Source: Pedobacter endophyticus
GTDB lineage: Bacteria; Bacteroidota; Bacteroidia; Sphingobacteriales; Sphingobacteriaceae
Length of the DNA: 64,000 bases
Assembly (NCBI RefSeq): GCF_015679185.1
Contig: NZ_CP064939.1
Coordinates: 4,216,001 to 4,280,000 of the forward strand
Direction of reading: 5' to 3'
How positions within the stretch are numbered: the stretch's first letter is position 1; every line of letters begins with the position of its first letter. A program made the translations under genes and the position numbers. This document shows, piece after piece, positions 17,342 to 26,471 of the stretch. Below the pieces are notes generated by a model, which did not search any database, was not told the origin of the DNA, and saw only the letters and a list, made by a program, of their open reading frames with translations.

Positions 17342-18190
17342 ATGGGTTATAACTTGCAGGTTAATATAGATAAATCATCGGGCTTTTGCTTTGGCGTTGT
17401 TTACGCCATAGAAATGGCAGAGGATATTTTAGATAGCGAAGGTTACCTCTATTGTCTCGGAGACATTGTGCATAACGATGAAGAAGTTGAACGGTTGACC
17501 AACCGTGGCTTGAAAATCATCGACCACGAAGTGCTAAAGGGTTTAACAAACGAAAAGGTGTTGATTAGGGCTCATGGCGAGGCACCATCAACTTATCAAT
17601 TGGCTTTAGAAAACAATTTAACCTTGATTGATGCTTCTTGCCCTGTTGTTTTGAAATTGCAAAACCGAATTAAAAATTCTCACGATGATGATGAGCAAGT
17701 TTTGATTTTTGGCAAGCATGGTCATGCTGAAGTAATTGGCCTGCAAGGACAAACCGACGGTAAGGCCATTGTTTTTCAGGATTTGGCTGAGCTCGACAAT
17801 GTTGAGCTGCCATCGAAGTTTACCTTATATAGCCAGACTACAAAAAGCACCGATAAATTTTACCATATAAAAGATCAGTTGCTGGGGCGTGGCTACGAAG
17901 TGAAGGCGAACGATACCATTTGCCGACAAGTGTCTAACCGCTACGAAGAACTGGAAGATTTTGTAAGCCACTATGATAAAATCGTATTCGTTTCGGGCAA
18001 AAAATCATCAAACGGAAAGGTACTTTACGATGTTTGTAAAAAGTATAACGACAACTCTTACTTCATCTCAAACGTTGAAGAGCTAGATTATACCTGGTTT
18101 GATGAGAACGATAAAGTGGGTATTTGTGGAGCAACTTCTACGCCAATGTGGCTAATGGAGAAAGTAAAAGCAGCGTTGGAGCAATACTAG
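17342..18190 (+). CDS. ispH: 4-hydroxy-3-methylbut-2-enyl diphosphate reductase
   Basis: 282 residues. The three cluster cysteines are visible in SSGFCFGVV (near residue 16), DASCPVV (near 100) and DTICRQVSNRYEE (near 194). GKHGHAEV supplies a substrate-binding His. It makes IPP and DMAPP in the last step of the MEP pathway, in the cytoplasm. The start is the ATG at 17342, 12 bases after cruF. Its place inside a carotenoid cluster links precursor supply to pigment synthesis. Confidence 0.96.
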   Translation: MGYNLQVNIDKSSGFCFGVVYAIEMAEDILDSEGYLYCLGDIVHNDEEVERLTNRGLKIIDHEVLKGLTNEKVLIRAHGEAPSTYQLALENNLTLIDASCPVVLKLQNRIKNSHDDDEQVLIFGKHGHAEVIGLQGQTDGKAIVFQDLAELDNVELPSKFTLYSQTTKSTDKFYHIKDQLLGRGYEVKANDTICRQVSNRYEELEDFVSHYDKIVFVSGKKSSNGKVLYDVCKKYNDNSYFISNVEELDYTWFDENDKVGICGATSTPMWLMEKVKAALEQY

Positions 18191-18212
18191 TCCTGTTATG
18201 AAGCTTGTCAGG

Positions 18213-18257
18213 CTGAGCGTAGTCGAAGCCCGTATACTACCCTTCGACTACGCTCAG
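18213..18257. repeat. Perfect 16-bp inverted repeat of the TTCGACTACGCTCAG family
   Basis: CTGAGCGTAGTCGAAG at 18213-18228 and CTTCGACTACGCTCAG at 18242-18257 are exact reverse complements. The element follows the ispH stop and may act as a terminator or mRNA-end hairpin. It is the clearest member of the interspersed family seen elsewhere in the window. Confidence 0.85.
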
Positions 18258-18318
18258 GGTGACATTTTATGGATGGACCTTTCTTTTTTTAAAATTGCCC
18301 AAAACAAGAGAATCAAAA

Positions 18319-18993
18319 TTGGAAACTAAAAACTCACATACCGGAATTGTAGTCGCCCTAATCGTTATTTCGTGTTGGTTTGTTTCGCTGTACCTACTCT
18401 TAAACTGGGATTTCGATTGGCGCAACCCATTGGTTTATGTGATGGTTTTTGTGCAAATGCACCTATTTACCGGCCTTTTTATCACTGCCCACGATGCCAT
18501 GCATGGCACAATATCGCCAAACAAAAAAGTAAATGACTTATTGGGCTACATATCCGTTTTTCTTTATGCTGGCTTTTTCTATAATCGCCTTTATGCCAAG
18601 CACCATCAACATCATCAACATGTTCATACTGAATTAGATCCCGATTTTGCACCCCACAGTTTTTGGAAATGGTACTTTCGTTTTATGCTCAATTATGTTA
18701 CCGTCATTCAACTAATTATTATGGCCATTGCCTTCAATGTGCTTAAAATTTGGGTAGATCAGCAAAACTTATTGTTGTTTTGGGTTTTGCCTTCATTGCT
18801 AAGCACCTTACAATTGTTTTATTTTGGAACCTATTTACCGCATAAAGGCGAGCATGAAAACGAATACCATTCCTCCACCTTGCAAAAAAACCACTTTATT
18901 GCTTTTATAACCTGTTATTTTTTTGGTTATCATCTCGAACATCATCAAAAACCAGGTATGCCCTGGTGGCAACTGCACAAAACCAAAGGCTGA
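18319..18993 (+). CDS. crtW: Beta-carotene ketolase, CrtW type
   Basis: 224 residues from a TTG at 18319. A longer frame from GTG at 18259 would begin inside the repeat hairpin and is unlikely; a TTG near 18292 is also possible. The fatty-acid-desaturase-like histidine boxes are all present: HDAMHG, HHQHHQHVH and HLEHHQKPG, with four hydrophobic segments. CrtW is a membrane diiron oxygenase that adds 4-keto groups to beta-ionone rings. It completes the carotenoid tailoring set (CruF, glycosyl- and acyltransferase, CrtD-like). Confidence 0.87.
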   Translation: METKNSHTGIVVALIVISCWFVSLYLLLNWDFDWRNPLVYVMVFVQMHLFTGLFITAHDAMHGTISPNKKVNDLLGYISVFLYAGFFYNRLYAKHHQHHQHVHTELDPDFAPHSFWKWYFRFMLNYVTVIQLIIMAIAFNVLKIWVDQQNLLLFWVLPSLLSTLQLFYFGTYLPHKGEHENEYHSSTLQKNHFIAFITCYFFGYHLEHHQKPGMPWWQLHKTKG

Positions 18994-19519
18994 GGTATTT
19001 GCTTTTAGAAAGCAAGGTTCCGCACAGTTGTCAATGCCATTGATGTTTTTATTTCTGTCATTGCGAAATCGGTTTCATCGAGTGAAACAATCTCATGCGA
19101 AATATTAGTTAATCAAGGAGATTGCTTCGTGCCTTGCAATGACGACCGCCTTAGAAACGTCACTATAGTGGATTTTTACTAAAAATTTACCACTCTGGAT
19201 GACCGTAAAAAAGTACAATGATGCGCTGTTTCAAGTCCTCTTTTTTTATAGCCTGTTTCGTTTATTGTAGTCACCCGTTGTAAATAAACCTGATGGCAGC
19301 GGCAACCCCAGCTTTTTCGCGAGGCTATAGCGTACAGCAGGGCTAAAATGTTTTTATGGCAATGGCCGTCCATTTCCTGTTATAGAAATCAAAATGTGAA
19401 AGGTATCCGTTCAAATATTATGGCTTTTTTGACTAAAAAATGTCGACGATCATCTTTTTACGATCGCTTAAATATAATAAAAAGGCGATATTTGCGCCAC
19501 AAAACATATCGTTTCAAGT
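18994..19519. other. Intergenic region with an interspersed GTCATTGC...GCAATGAC palindrome
   Basis: Between 19057 and 19145 lies an inverted repeat starting GTCATTGCGAAAT and ending GCAATGACGACC, with CAATCTC and GGAGATTG arms inside. No gene is supported in the remaining sequence. The hemH promoter should lie near its right end; GATATTTGCG near 19487 is a weak -7 candidate. Confidence 0.5.
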
Positions 19520-20530
19520 ATGAGCAAAAAGGGGATTTTACTGGTAAATTTAGGAACGCCCGATAGTCCGGCAACAGCAGATGTTAAAAAATATCTCGAT
19601 CAATTTTTAATGGACGAGCGAGTTATCGATATCCCCAGGTTGAACAGAACGTTGCTGGTAAAGGGGATAATTGTGCCTTTCCGCAGCCCGAAAACAGCAA
19701 AATTATACAAAGAAATCTGGAGCGAAAATGGGTCGCCACTTTTGTACTATAGCCGTAAGCAAGCAGAAATGCTGCAACAACGCTTGGGCGAAGGCTACCA
19801 TGTAGAATTAGCTATGCGCTACCAAAGCCCATCAATAGAATCGGCATTGGCAAACTTAAAGGCCGGCTTGGTAGAAAGTATTCAGGTTATCCCTTTGTTC
19901 CCTCAGTATGCATCGGCAAGCACAGGCTCAGTATTGCAATTGGTAATGGAGCTGGTGGGTAAGTGGCCAACCGTTCCTCCCATATCTTTTGTTAATTCGT
20001 TCCATGATAACGAGCTGATGATTCAAGTTTTTGCAGAAAATGCACGAAAACATCAGGTAGAAAGCTACGATCATGTATTGTTCAGTTTCCACGGATTGCC
20101 AGAGCGTCAGCTGTTAAAATGCGATCATACCGGAAATTACTGCTTAAAAAGCGCCGATTGCTGCCAAACGTTAAACGACACTAATAAATTTTGTTATTCG
20201 GCGCAAGGCCATGATACTGCCCGATTGATTGCCAAAGCGCTCAACATATCGAAAGAAAATTATACGGTTTGCTTTCAGTCCCGATTGGGAAAGGAACCTT
20301 GGGTGCAGCCTTATACGACAGATGTTTTGAAAAAACTGGCCGCTGAAGGCAAAAAACGCCTGCTTGTTTTTAGTCCTGCATTTGTGGCCGATTGCCTGGA
20401 AACCCTTTATGAGATTACTGTCGAGTATCATGAAGAATTTAGAGCGTTGGGCGGGGAGCATGTTCAATTGGTTGAAAGTTTAAACGACAGTCCGGTATTT
20501 ATTGAGGCGCTGGCGGGAATGGTAAAATAA
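19520..20530 (+). CDS. hemH: Ferrochelatase
   Basis: 336 residues, usual length. The start MSKKGILLVNLGTPDSP is typical. LFSFHGLPERQL near residue 193 carries the catalytic His, and RLGKEPWVQPYT and VFSPAFVADCLETLYEI complete the conserved core. It inserts ferrous iron into protoporphyrin (or a coproporphyrin intermediate) to make heme. It is followed after 6 bases by gluconokinase, so the two may be cotranscribed. Confidence 0.96.
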   Translation: MSKKGILLVNLGTPDSPATADVKKYLDQFLMDERVIDIPRLNRTLLVKGIIVPFRSPKTAKLYKEIWSENGSPLLYYSRKQAEMLQQRLGEGYHVELAMRYQSPSIESALANLKAGLVESIQVIPLFPQYASASTGSVLQLVMELVGKWPTVPPISFVNSFHDNELMIQVFAENARKHQVESYDHVLFSFHGLPERQLLKCDHTGNYCLKSADCCQTLNDTNKFCYSAQGHDTARLIAKALNISKENYTVCFQSRLGKEPWVQPYTTDVLKKLAAEGKKRLLVFSPAFVADCLETLYEITVEYHEEFRALGGEHVQLVESLNDSPVFIEALAGMVK

Positions 20531-20536
20531 ATTTCT

Positions 20537-21058
20537 ATGGCAGGTTTTATCGTTTTAATGGGAGTTTCAGGAAGCGGCAAAACCGTTGTCGGAAATGCGC
20601 TCGCAGAAAAGTTAGAGAACGCCAATTTTGTTGATGGAGATAATCTTCATTCGCAAAGGAATGTTGATAAAATGGCGGCAGGCATCCCCTTAACTGATGA
20701 AGACCGCATCGATTGGTTAAAGCTAATTGCCTCAGTTGGCCACGATCAGGTGGCGCACGGTACCACATGCATTATGGCTTGCTCAGCGTTAAAAAGAACT
20801 TATCGCGATTTGTTGCGAGAGAAGAATCCATCAATGCGCTTTGTTTATTTGAAAGGAAGTTTCGAATTGATTAACAAACGCATTTCTCAGCGTTCGCATC
20901 AATATATGCCCTCAAGTTTGCTGCAAAGTCAGTTCAATACGTTGGAAGAACCGGAAAGCGATGAAAATGATATTATCGAAATCTCAATCGACCAAAGCGT
21001 AGAGGAAATTGTTCAGGCGATTGTAAGCGCTGATTTGATTATTAAATCATTACGCTAG
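20537..21058 (+). CDS. gntK: Gluconokinase, GntK type
   Basis: 173 residues. The Walker A loop is MGVSGSGKTVVG (about 7-18). FVDGDNLHSQRNVDKM and GIPLTDEDRIDWL are the diagnostic gluconate kinase blocks, and CSALKRTYRDLLR follows. It phosphorylates D-gluconate to 6-phosphogluconate with ATP in the cytoplasm. No gluconate transporter or dehydratase gene is adjacent. Confidence 0.93.
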   Translation: MAGFIVLMGVSGSGKTVVGNALAEKLENANFVDGDNLHSQRNVDKMAAGIPLTDEDRIDWLKLIASVGHDQVAHGTTCIMACSALKRTYRDLLREKNPSMRFVYLKGSFELINKRISQRSHQYMPSSLLQSQFNTLEEPESDENDIIEISIDQSVEEIVQAIVSADLIIKSLR

Positions 21059-21269
21059 CGTTGTTTAACCAGTGCTGGTCGGATTTTGCAATCTCATCAT
21101 AACTAACGCTGGATTTAAATAAGGAACTAACGGGCTTCTGCTTTTTTAAGAGCAACAACTTCGTAGGTAAAAGATTCTTCCTTCGTCAGAATGACAAGTT
21201 GACTATTTGCTGGTCAAGATTTCAATCTTGTAACTAATCCGGGTAACCACTTAATTGTTGTTGTTTTAC

Positions 21270-22247
21270 TCAATCTTCAATGTCGTTCAAGTCGTAATCG
21301 TTAAAATAATCCAAATTACGCATCGTTATTGATCTCGCTCGACCACGAGCACGTTTATCCAAAAACTCCTCGTACGATTTAACGGCATAGTGTTTAATGT
21401 GGATGATATCTTGTTTTGGTTCGCGATACCAAAAGTTTTGAGTTACGGTTTCACCGTGCGAATCGGCCGTACTTCCCGATATTCTGGCCACTTCATGGCA
21501 ACCAATGAACGAAAACACTTTACGGGGATTAACAATGCTTTTCACATGCCTGTTTAAGTGCGCTTCGGGCTTAGCATGATGCTTAAAACGATCCATCACT
21601 TTTCCGGCTTCTTTTACCTTTGCGCCACCGCTGCCGTAAATTAACCAATTTATCTCTACGGCCGAAAAATCCTCGAAACGTTTCAAAAAGCGGGGGATAG
21701 AACTATCCTTAACAGGGAAAATAAATTCGTCCAAATCAATAAAAGCAATCCAGCGGGCATCTAAACGATGTTTCTCGAGGCAATTATCATAAGCCATGAG
21801 CTGCTGTTTCATGCCCGGCCAAAGGGTATACTCAACCATTCCCGATGAAATGTACGGTTCCAAAATCTGGCGGGTATTGTCGGTACTTTCGTTATCGTAA
21901 ATATAAAACTTTTCAACGCCCAACTTGCGATGCCATTCAATCCATTCTTCAAAATAAGGCCCCTCGTTTTTGGCAATTGCACAAACTGCCAAATAATAAT
22001 CTGGTTTAATGTTCTTTTTGCCGGGTAAACTTGCCATCAGTTTTAATGCACTAAAAGGCCCATAACGCAAAATCCCACGCCATTGGTTTCTGGTCATTTT
22101 ATGCGGAATCAGGCCCGCAACAATCTCTGCAAGCCCCTTTTTGGTTACATCTGCTAAGTTGATTTTGGTTAAGATCTCATTCCACTTTTCCTTTTTCGAA
22201 CGATTAGGAATGAAGGTGGTTAAGAAGCTTGCGACTGTTTTGTTCAT
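21270..22247 (-). CDS. Glycosyltransferase family 92 (DUF23-like)
   Basis: 325 residues. The GT92 pattern is clear: VCAIAKNEGPYFEEWIEWH near residue 94, KFYIYDNESTDNTRQ near 117, and the metal motif IAFIDLDEFIFP near 171. There is no signal peptide or membrane helix, so it probably works on the cytoplasmic face. It opens the glycan island (21-36 kb). Sugar and acceptor are unknown. Confidence 0.87.
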   Translation of the reverse strand: MNKTVASFLTTFIPNRSKKEKWNEILTKINLADVTKKGLAEIVAGLIPHKMTRNQWRGILRYGPFSALKLMASLPGKKNIKPDYYLAVCAIAKNEGPYFEEWIEWHRKLGVEKFYIYDNESTDNTRQILEPYISSGMVEYTLWPGMKQQLMAYDNCLEKHRLDARWIAFIDLDEFIFPVKDSSIPRFLKRFEDFSAVEINWLIYGSGGAKVKEAGKVMDRFKHHAKPEAHLNRHVKSIVNPRKVFSFIGCHEVARISGSTADSHGETVTQNFWYREPKQDIIHIKHYAVKSYEEFLDKRARGRARSITMRNLDYFNDYDLNDIED

Positions 22248-22587
22248 TACTTCAGGAATAGGGATACAATATTCCCATCATCCTAAATTGACGTTTTCCG
22301 CGCTTGCAGGTTTTTGTATTACACATAATAGAATACCGTAGGGAGATATTGACAGCAAATTTAGCTTAAACGTTCAACTAGTCAAGTAGCGCGATGAAAT
22401 ACATGGAGAAATCGAGAAGAATGTTGAATAAGTTTACACTTTTACAACATAACCTTTGTGTCAACAAATAACTACTTTTACGCCTCTAACAAAAATGCCG
22501 TTCTCTATATCTTAATTGGGGTTCGAATCATTGTAAATGAATTTCACTATCTTTATCCCCTTTCAATTAAAAGAACTAATAGGCAGT
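22248..22587. other. Divergent intergenic region between GT92 and Stealth genes
   Basis: AT-rich; it must hold both promoters. No repeat, RNA gene or further coding sequence is apparent. TATCTTTA at about 22548-22555 is a weak -7 candidate for the Stealth gene. Confidence 0.4.
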
Positions 22588-23580
22588 ATGGAGATTGATT
22601 TTGTAGTTACTTGGGTAGATATGAACGATCCGAAATGGAAAAAGGATTTCGCTGCTTACTCGGGTAAAATAGATAATAAAAAGAACGAGGTTTCCGAAGC
22701 TCGCTTTCGTGATCACGGGCTTTTGAAGTATTGGTTTAGGGGCGTTGAAAAATTTGCACCATGGGTAAGAAAAATCCACTTTGTTACTTGTGGTCAGCAT
22801 CCCGAATGGTTAAATTTAAATCACCCCAAATTGCAGCTTGTTAACCATGAAGATTATATTCCTAACCAATTTCTTCCAGTATTTAATTCCAGTTTAATCG
22901 AGATCTATCTTCACAAAATTCCAAACCTTGCTGAGCATTTTGTTTACTTCAATGACGATTTTTTCATCATTAAGCCCATTACACAGGAACGATTTTTTAA
23001 GAACGGCTTGCCGAATGATATTGCTGCTTTCAGGATGAATTTTGGTCTGTCGTTATGGAGCAAATGTTTAAAAAATAATATCAGATTGATTAATAAACAT
23101 TTTGATAAGAAAGAAGTGCTGGAGAGAGATCGTGACAAATGGTACGACGAAAGTTATGGTAGCCGCGGAAGGTTAACCAAGCAATTATCCTTCTACAACA
23201 AGTTTGTAACGCTCAGAACGCCACATAATGCACAGCCTTATCTAAAATCTACATTTGAAGAGGTGTGGGAAAAGGAGGGGCAGGAGCTTACAGCAATGTC
23301 AAGACATAGATTTCGTAGCCCCAATGATTATACGCAGGAGCTTTTCAGAACCTGGCAGATTTGTAAATCAAACTTTAATTCTTACAATACCTATCAAAAT
23401 ACAAAGATGTTTCCACTATTGTTTAAGGCCGAAAAGGCGATTAAAGCAATAAAAGAACAATCTTACTCGCTGGTTTGCATTAATGATAATGAACATATGC
23501 GAAATTATGAACAAACAATGGCGAGGGTAGAGCAGGCATTTGCCAGCATCTTGCCCGAAAAATCTAGCTTTGAAATTTAA
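22588..23580 (+). CDS. Stealth-family capsular polysaccharide phosphotransferase
   Basis: 330 residues from the ATG at 22588; an upstream ATG at 22537 adds 17 residues before the conserved start and looks non-native. Stealth regions in order are IDFVVTWVDMNDPKW (CR1), RFRDHGLLKYWFRG through KIHFVTCGQHPEWLN (CR2), FVYFNDDFFIIKP (CR2 end), and MSRHRFRSPNDY (CR3/4 area). The family resembles GlcNAc-1-phosphotransferases and transfers hexose-1-phosphate units to surface glycans. It overlaps no partner but is followed after 4 bases by a GT2 gene. Confidence 0.9.
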   Translation: MEIDFVVTWVDMNDPKWKKDFAAYSGKIDNKKNEVSEARFRDHGLLKYWFRGVEKFAPWVRKIHFVTCGQHPEWLNLNHPKLQLVNHEDYIPNQFLPVFNSSLIEIYLHKIPNLAEHFVYFNDDFFIIKPITQERFFKNGLPNDIAAFRMNFGLSLWSKCLKNNIRLINKHFDKKEVLERDRDKWYDESYGSRGRLTKQLSFYNKFVTLRTPHNAQPYLKSTFEEVWEKEGQELTAMSRHRFRSPNDYTQELFRTWQICKSNFNSYNTYQNTKMFPLLFKAEKAIKAIKEQSYSLVCINDNEHMRNYEQTMARVEQAFASILPEKSSFEI

Positions 23581-23584
23581 GACA

Positions 23585-24367
23585 ATGGAAGAAAAGGACT
23601 TGATTTCGGTGGTGGTTCCAGTTTATAATGGCCAACAGTATGTCAAAACCTGTTTGGAGGCCTTATTGGGGCAAACCTATAGCAATTTAGAAATCATTGT
23701 AATAAACGATGGATCAACAGATCAATCTGCAACATACATACAAGAATACCCCGTAAAGTTAATTAACCTCGAAAAGAATCAGGGCCTTTCATTCGCCAGA
23801 AACACGGGAATGGATGCGGCAACAGGCAAGTTTATCCATTTTATGGATGTTGATGATGTTGTTAACTTGAATTACTATGAGCTGATGCATACTGCAATTG
23901 TTGATACGGATGCGGATATTGCCTGTAGTGAGATTATTAATAAGGCAAGACCGCAAAAATCGCAGCGGTTTAAAACAGAAAGAGTTTACACAGCAACACA
24001 CGATAAACTGGAGGCCACCTATGTTGGAAAGATGGGGTTTGTGTGGCGGTATTTGTTTAACACTGACTTTTTAAAAAAACATGCCTTGCGCTTTCAAGAG
24101 GGTAGATTGATGGAAGATTTGATGTTCTCTCTTCCTGCTGTCTTTTTTGCAGAGAAAGTGGTGGTTGTACCGAAGGCTGAGTATACCTATTGCCATCAGG
24201 AAAATTCGATTATGACCAATAAAGATGAGGCGCATAGAAAAAAACGGCGTGAAGATAAGCAACATGCCAAGGATGCTGCATTGGAATTTGCCCGTAAACA
24301 TAATTTCGAAATACCGGGAGTAACTACTGGAAAGTTGCGATATATTATTAAAAAATGGGTTACTTAG
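23585..24367 (+). CDS. Glycosyltransferase family 2
   Basis: 260 residues from the ATG at 23585, chosen because DLISVVVPVYNG follows directly; an upstream start at 23540 would overlap the Stealth gene. Motifs are IIVINDGSTDQSA near residues 37-49 and HFMDVDDVV (DxD) near 86-94, plus MEDLMFSLPAVFF. It is similar to the product at 25589, so the pair may be an old duplication. It is closely spaced after the Stealth gene. Confidence 0.88.
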   Translation: MEEKDLISVVVPVYNGQQYVKTCLEALLGQTYSNLEIIVINDGSTDQSATYIQEYPVKLINLEKNQGLSFARNTGMDAATGKFIHFMDVDDVVNLNYYELMHTAIVDTDADIACSEIINKARPQKSQRFKTERVYTATHDKLEATYVGKMGFVWRYLFNTDFLKKHALRFQEGRLMEDLMFSLPAVFFAEKVVVVPKAEYTYCHQENSIMTNKDEAHRKKRREDKQHAKDAALEFARKHNFEIPGVTTGKLRYIIKKWVT

Positions 24368-24368
24368 T

Positions 24369-24576
24369 AACCTGAGTTCGATAATTAAAGTACATGTTTT
24401 GGGCTCGTATTGAACATTTAATATGAACGGTCGTCATCCTTCCCGAAACTTCGGGAGGGATCTTAATGCAAAAAACAGCGCACTGCATTAAGATTCCCAC
24501 CTGCGTGGGAATGACGTGGTGTCTTGGTAGTGTGATTAAGGCAGTTTTCGGATGAAATAATAATCGAACTCAGGTT
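24369..24576. repeat. Second nested palindromic element
   Basis: The outer arms at 24369-24386 and 24559-24576 are inverted copies with about one mismatch (CCTGAGTTCGAT / ATCGAACTCAGG core). The inner palindrome at about 24430-24519 starts GTCATCCTTCCCG and ends GTGGGAATGAC. Its right half is the reverse complement of the 693-723 core with paired base changes. It fills the gap between two glycosyltransferase genes. Confidence 0.65.
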
Positions 24577-24608
24577 AGTACTTCATGTTATCATTATTTA
24601 GCCATAAA

Positions 24609-25544
24609 ATGAATATTTTAAAAAAGTTATCAGCAACATTTATATATATAAAAGGAGCAACAAAAAAATATTATAAACGCAACAAGATTTGGAAACTATA
24701 CCAAGATGTAGAAAGTTATTGGAAGGGTGTTGTTGCTGATTACTTCGACGGAAAATGTGACTTTTATGAACTAAAACCAAAGCAAGATCTGGCTGGAAGA
24801 AGTATTATTTGGCAGTATTGGGGGCAAGGAATTGAAAACGTCGAATTGCCCGAGGTGGTGCAGATGTGCTTTAGATCTGTAGATAAATACAAAGGAAATT
24901 ATGAGGTAATAAGGTTGAGTGATGAAACCGTAAGCCACTACCTAGATTTACCTGATTTTGTTTGGGAAAAGAGAAAGAATCCTGCATTTAACAGAACCTT
25001 TTTTTCAGATTTACTTCGCTTAGCACTGCTTAATACCTATGGTGGTGTATGGTTAGATGCCACAATTTTGCTGACAGATACTTTACCTGTGCGTTTTACA
25101 AAACTTGACTATTTTATTTACCAACGAGACTATGCAACATCAAATAAAGCCTATTGGGAAAATACAGATGTTTACTATTGGAGCTGGCATCCAAATCATA
25201 AAGTACGGACATTGAATAGTATAATCTTTGCTAAAAAAGGTAATGCCGTTATCTCAGCAATGCAAAACTTAATACTTTATTATTGGAAGACCCAAGATCG
25301 AATTATCAATTACTTTTTCTTTCAAATTTTATATAATTTACTTATTGAAACACAATTTGTTAATGAAAAATGTGTAGTTGTCAGTGATACCATTCCTCAT
25401 CTGTTACAAGCAAAAATGAAGTATCCAGATAGCAGTTCTATTACCGATGAAGAAATATTAAAGGCAAGCCCGATACATAAATTGGCCTATTTTAGGGATA
25501 ATCGCTTGAAGCGATTGAAGTTGTTTTACAACAAGTATATTTAA
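24609..25544 (+). CDS. Caps_synth-type glycosyltransferase (GT32-like)
   Basis: 311 residues from the ATG at 24609; 24585 is an equally open alternative. Key blocks are IIWQYWGQGIENVE near residue 61, and NRTFFSDLLRLALLNTYGG then VWLDATILL with the DxT/DxD sugar-nucleotide site near 135-163. This matches the capsular polysaccharide synthesis family PF05704 and the GT32 DXD proteins. It is followed after about 40 bases by another GT2. A paralogue is at 26472-27422 on the other strand. Confidence 0.82.
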   Translation: MNILKKLSATFIYIKGATKKYYKRNKIWKLYQDVESYWKGVVADYFDGKCDFYELKPKQDLAGRSIIWQYWGQGIENVELPEVVQMCFRSVDKYKGNYEVIRLSDETVSHYLDLPDFVWEKRKNPAFNRTFFSDLLRLALLNTYGGVWLDATILLTDTLPVRFTKLDYFIYQRDYATSNKAYWENTDVYYWSWHPNHKVRTLNSIIFAKKGNAVISAMQNLILYYWKTQDRIINYFFFQILYNLLIETQFVNEKCVVVSDTIPHLLQAKMKYPDSSSITDEEILKASPIHKLAYFRDNRLKRLKLFYNKYI

Positions 25545-25588
25545 GTTAACCATTGATCAAAAAGATAGCCAACACAGTAATTATAATT

Positions 25589-26449
25589 ATGGAAAATTTA
25601 CATCTCATTTCGGTTATCATTCCTGCTTACAATGCTGCGCCCTATTTGGCCCAATGCCTCGAAAACATCCTATATCAAACGCATAAAAACATCGAAATAA
25701 TAGTTGTGGATGATGGATCGACGGATAACACCGCCGAGATTGCGGAGCGATACCAGGTTAAACTTATTCGTAAAAAAAACGAAGGTGTATCTAAAGCCAG
25801 AAACATGGGCTTAAAAGCTGCGACAGGAGATTTTATACATTTTATGGATGCAGATGATTTAATAAACCTCGATTTTTATGAACAAATGCTAAAGCCTGCA
25901 CTAAGTTATGATGCAGATGTTGCCTATTGCGGAATGATTAATGAAAGAGAACCTAAATCATCGTATTCTATTGAGCATCAATTTTTAGCAATTGTAAATG
26001 AAGATAAGTTGGCATTAACTAAGGTAGCCAGCCACGGTTATTGTTTCAAGTATTTGTTTAAGGCATCTTTTTTAAGTAAGCAAAAATTGGAGTTTGATGA
26101 AACGGCGCATATTGCAGAGGATATGATATTCTCCATACAAGCTGTGTTTTTAGCTAACAAAGTTGTGTCTGCTCCCGGTGCGGTTTATTACTATAAATAC
26201 AGACAGGATTCGGCATTGGTAACTCAGCGTAAAAAAAGCAAATGGGAACGGGAGAAAACGATGAAACCTTTACGGCTTTTTAGAAAGAACTTTGAAAAGA
26301 TGCACAATATAAAACTTAACAATCATGCTGTAAGGTGGACTCGCTATCGGTTTTTAGGCATGCTGTTGCTGAAAAAAAAGACCGATGATAAAGGTAATGC
26401 TGCGTGGTATTTTTTGGGCCTGTGCATTATACAACGAAGAGATAAATGA
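25589..26449 (+). CDS. Glycosyltransferase family 2
   Basis: 286 residues from the ATG at 25589, where LHLISVIIPAYNAAP begins the GT-A fold; a TTG start at 25553 is less likely. IIVVDDGSTDNTAEI and HFMDADDLINL give the nucleotide-sugar and DxD motifs. IAEDMIFSIQAVFLANK parallels the 23585 gene, with which it shares its whole layout. It belongs to the glycan island; the sugar is unknown. Confidence 0.88.
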   Translation: MENLHLISVIIPAYNAAPYLAQCLENILYQTHKNIEIIVVDDGSTDNTAEIAERYQVKLIRKKNEGVSKARNMGLKAATGDFIHFMDADDLINLDFYEQMLKPALSYDADVAYCGMINEREPKSSYSIEHQFLAIVNEDKLALTKVASHGYCFKYLFKASFLSKQKLEFDETAHIAEDMIFSIQAVFLANKVVSAPGAVYYYKYRQDSALVTQRKKSKWEREKTMKPLRLFRKNFEKMHNIKLNNHAVRWTRYRFLGMLLLKKKTDDKGNAAWYFLGLCIIQRRDK

Positions 26450-26471
26450 TAAGATATAAAGTAAGCGTATT

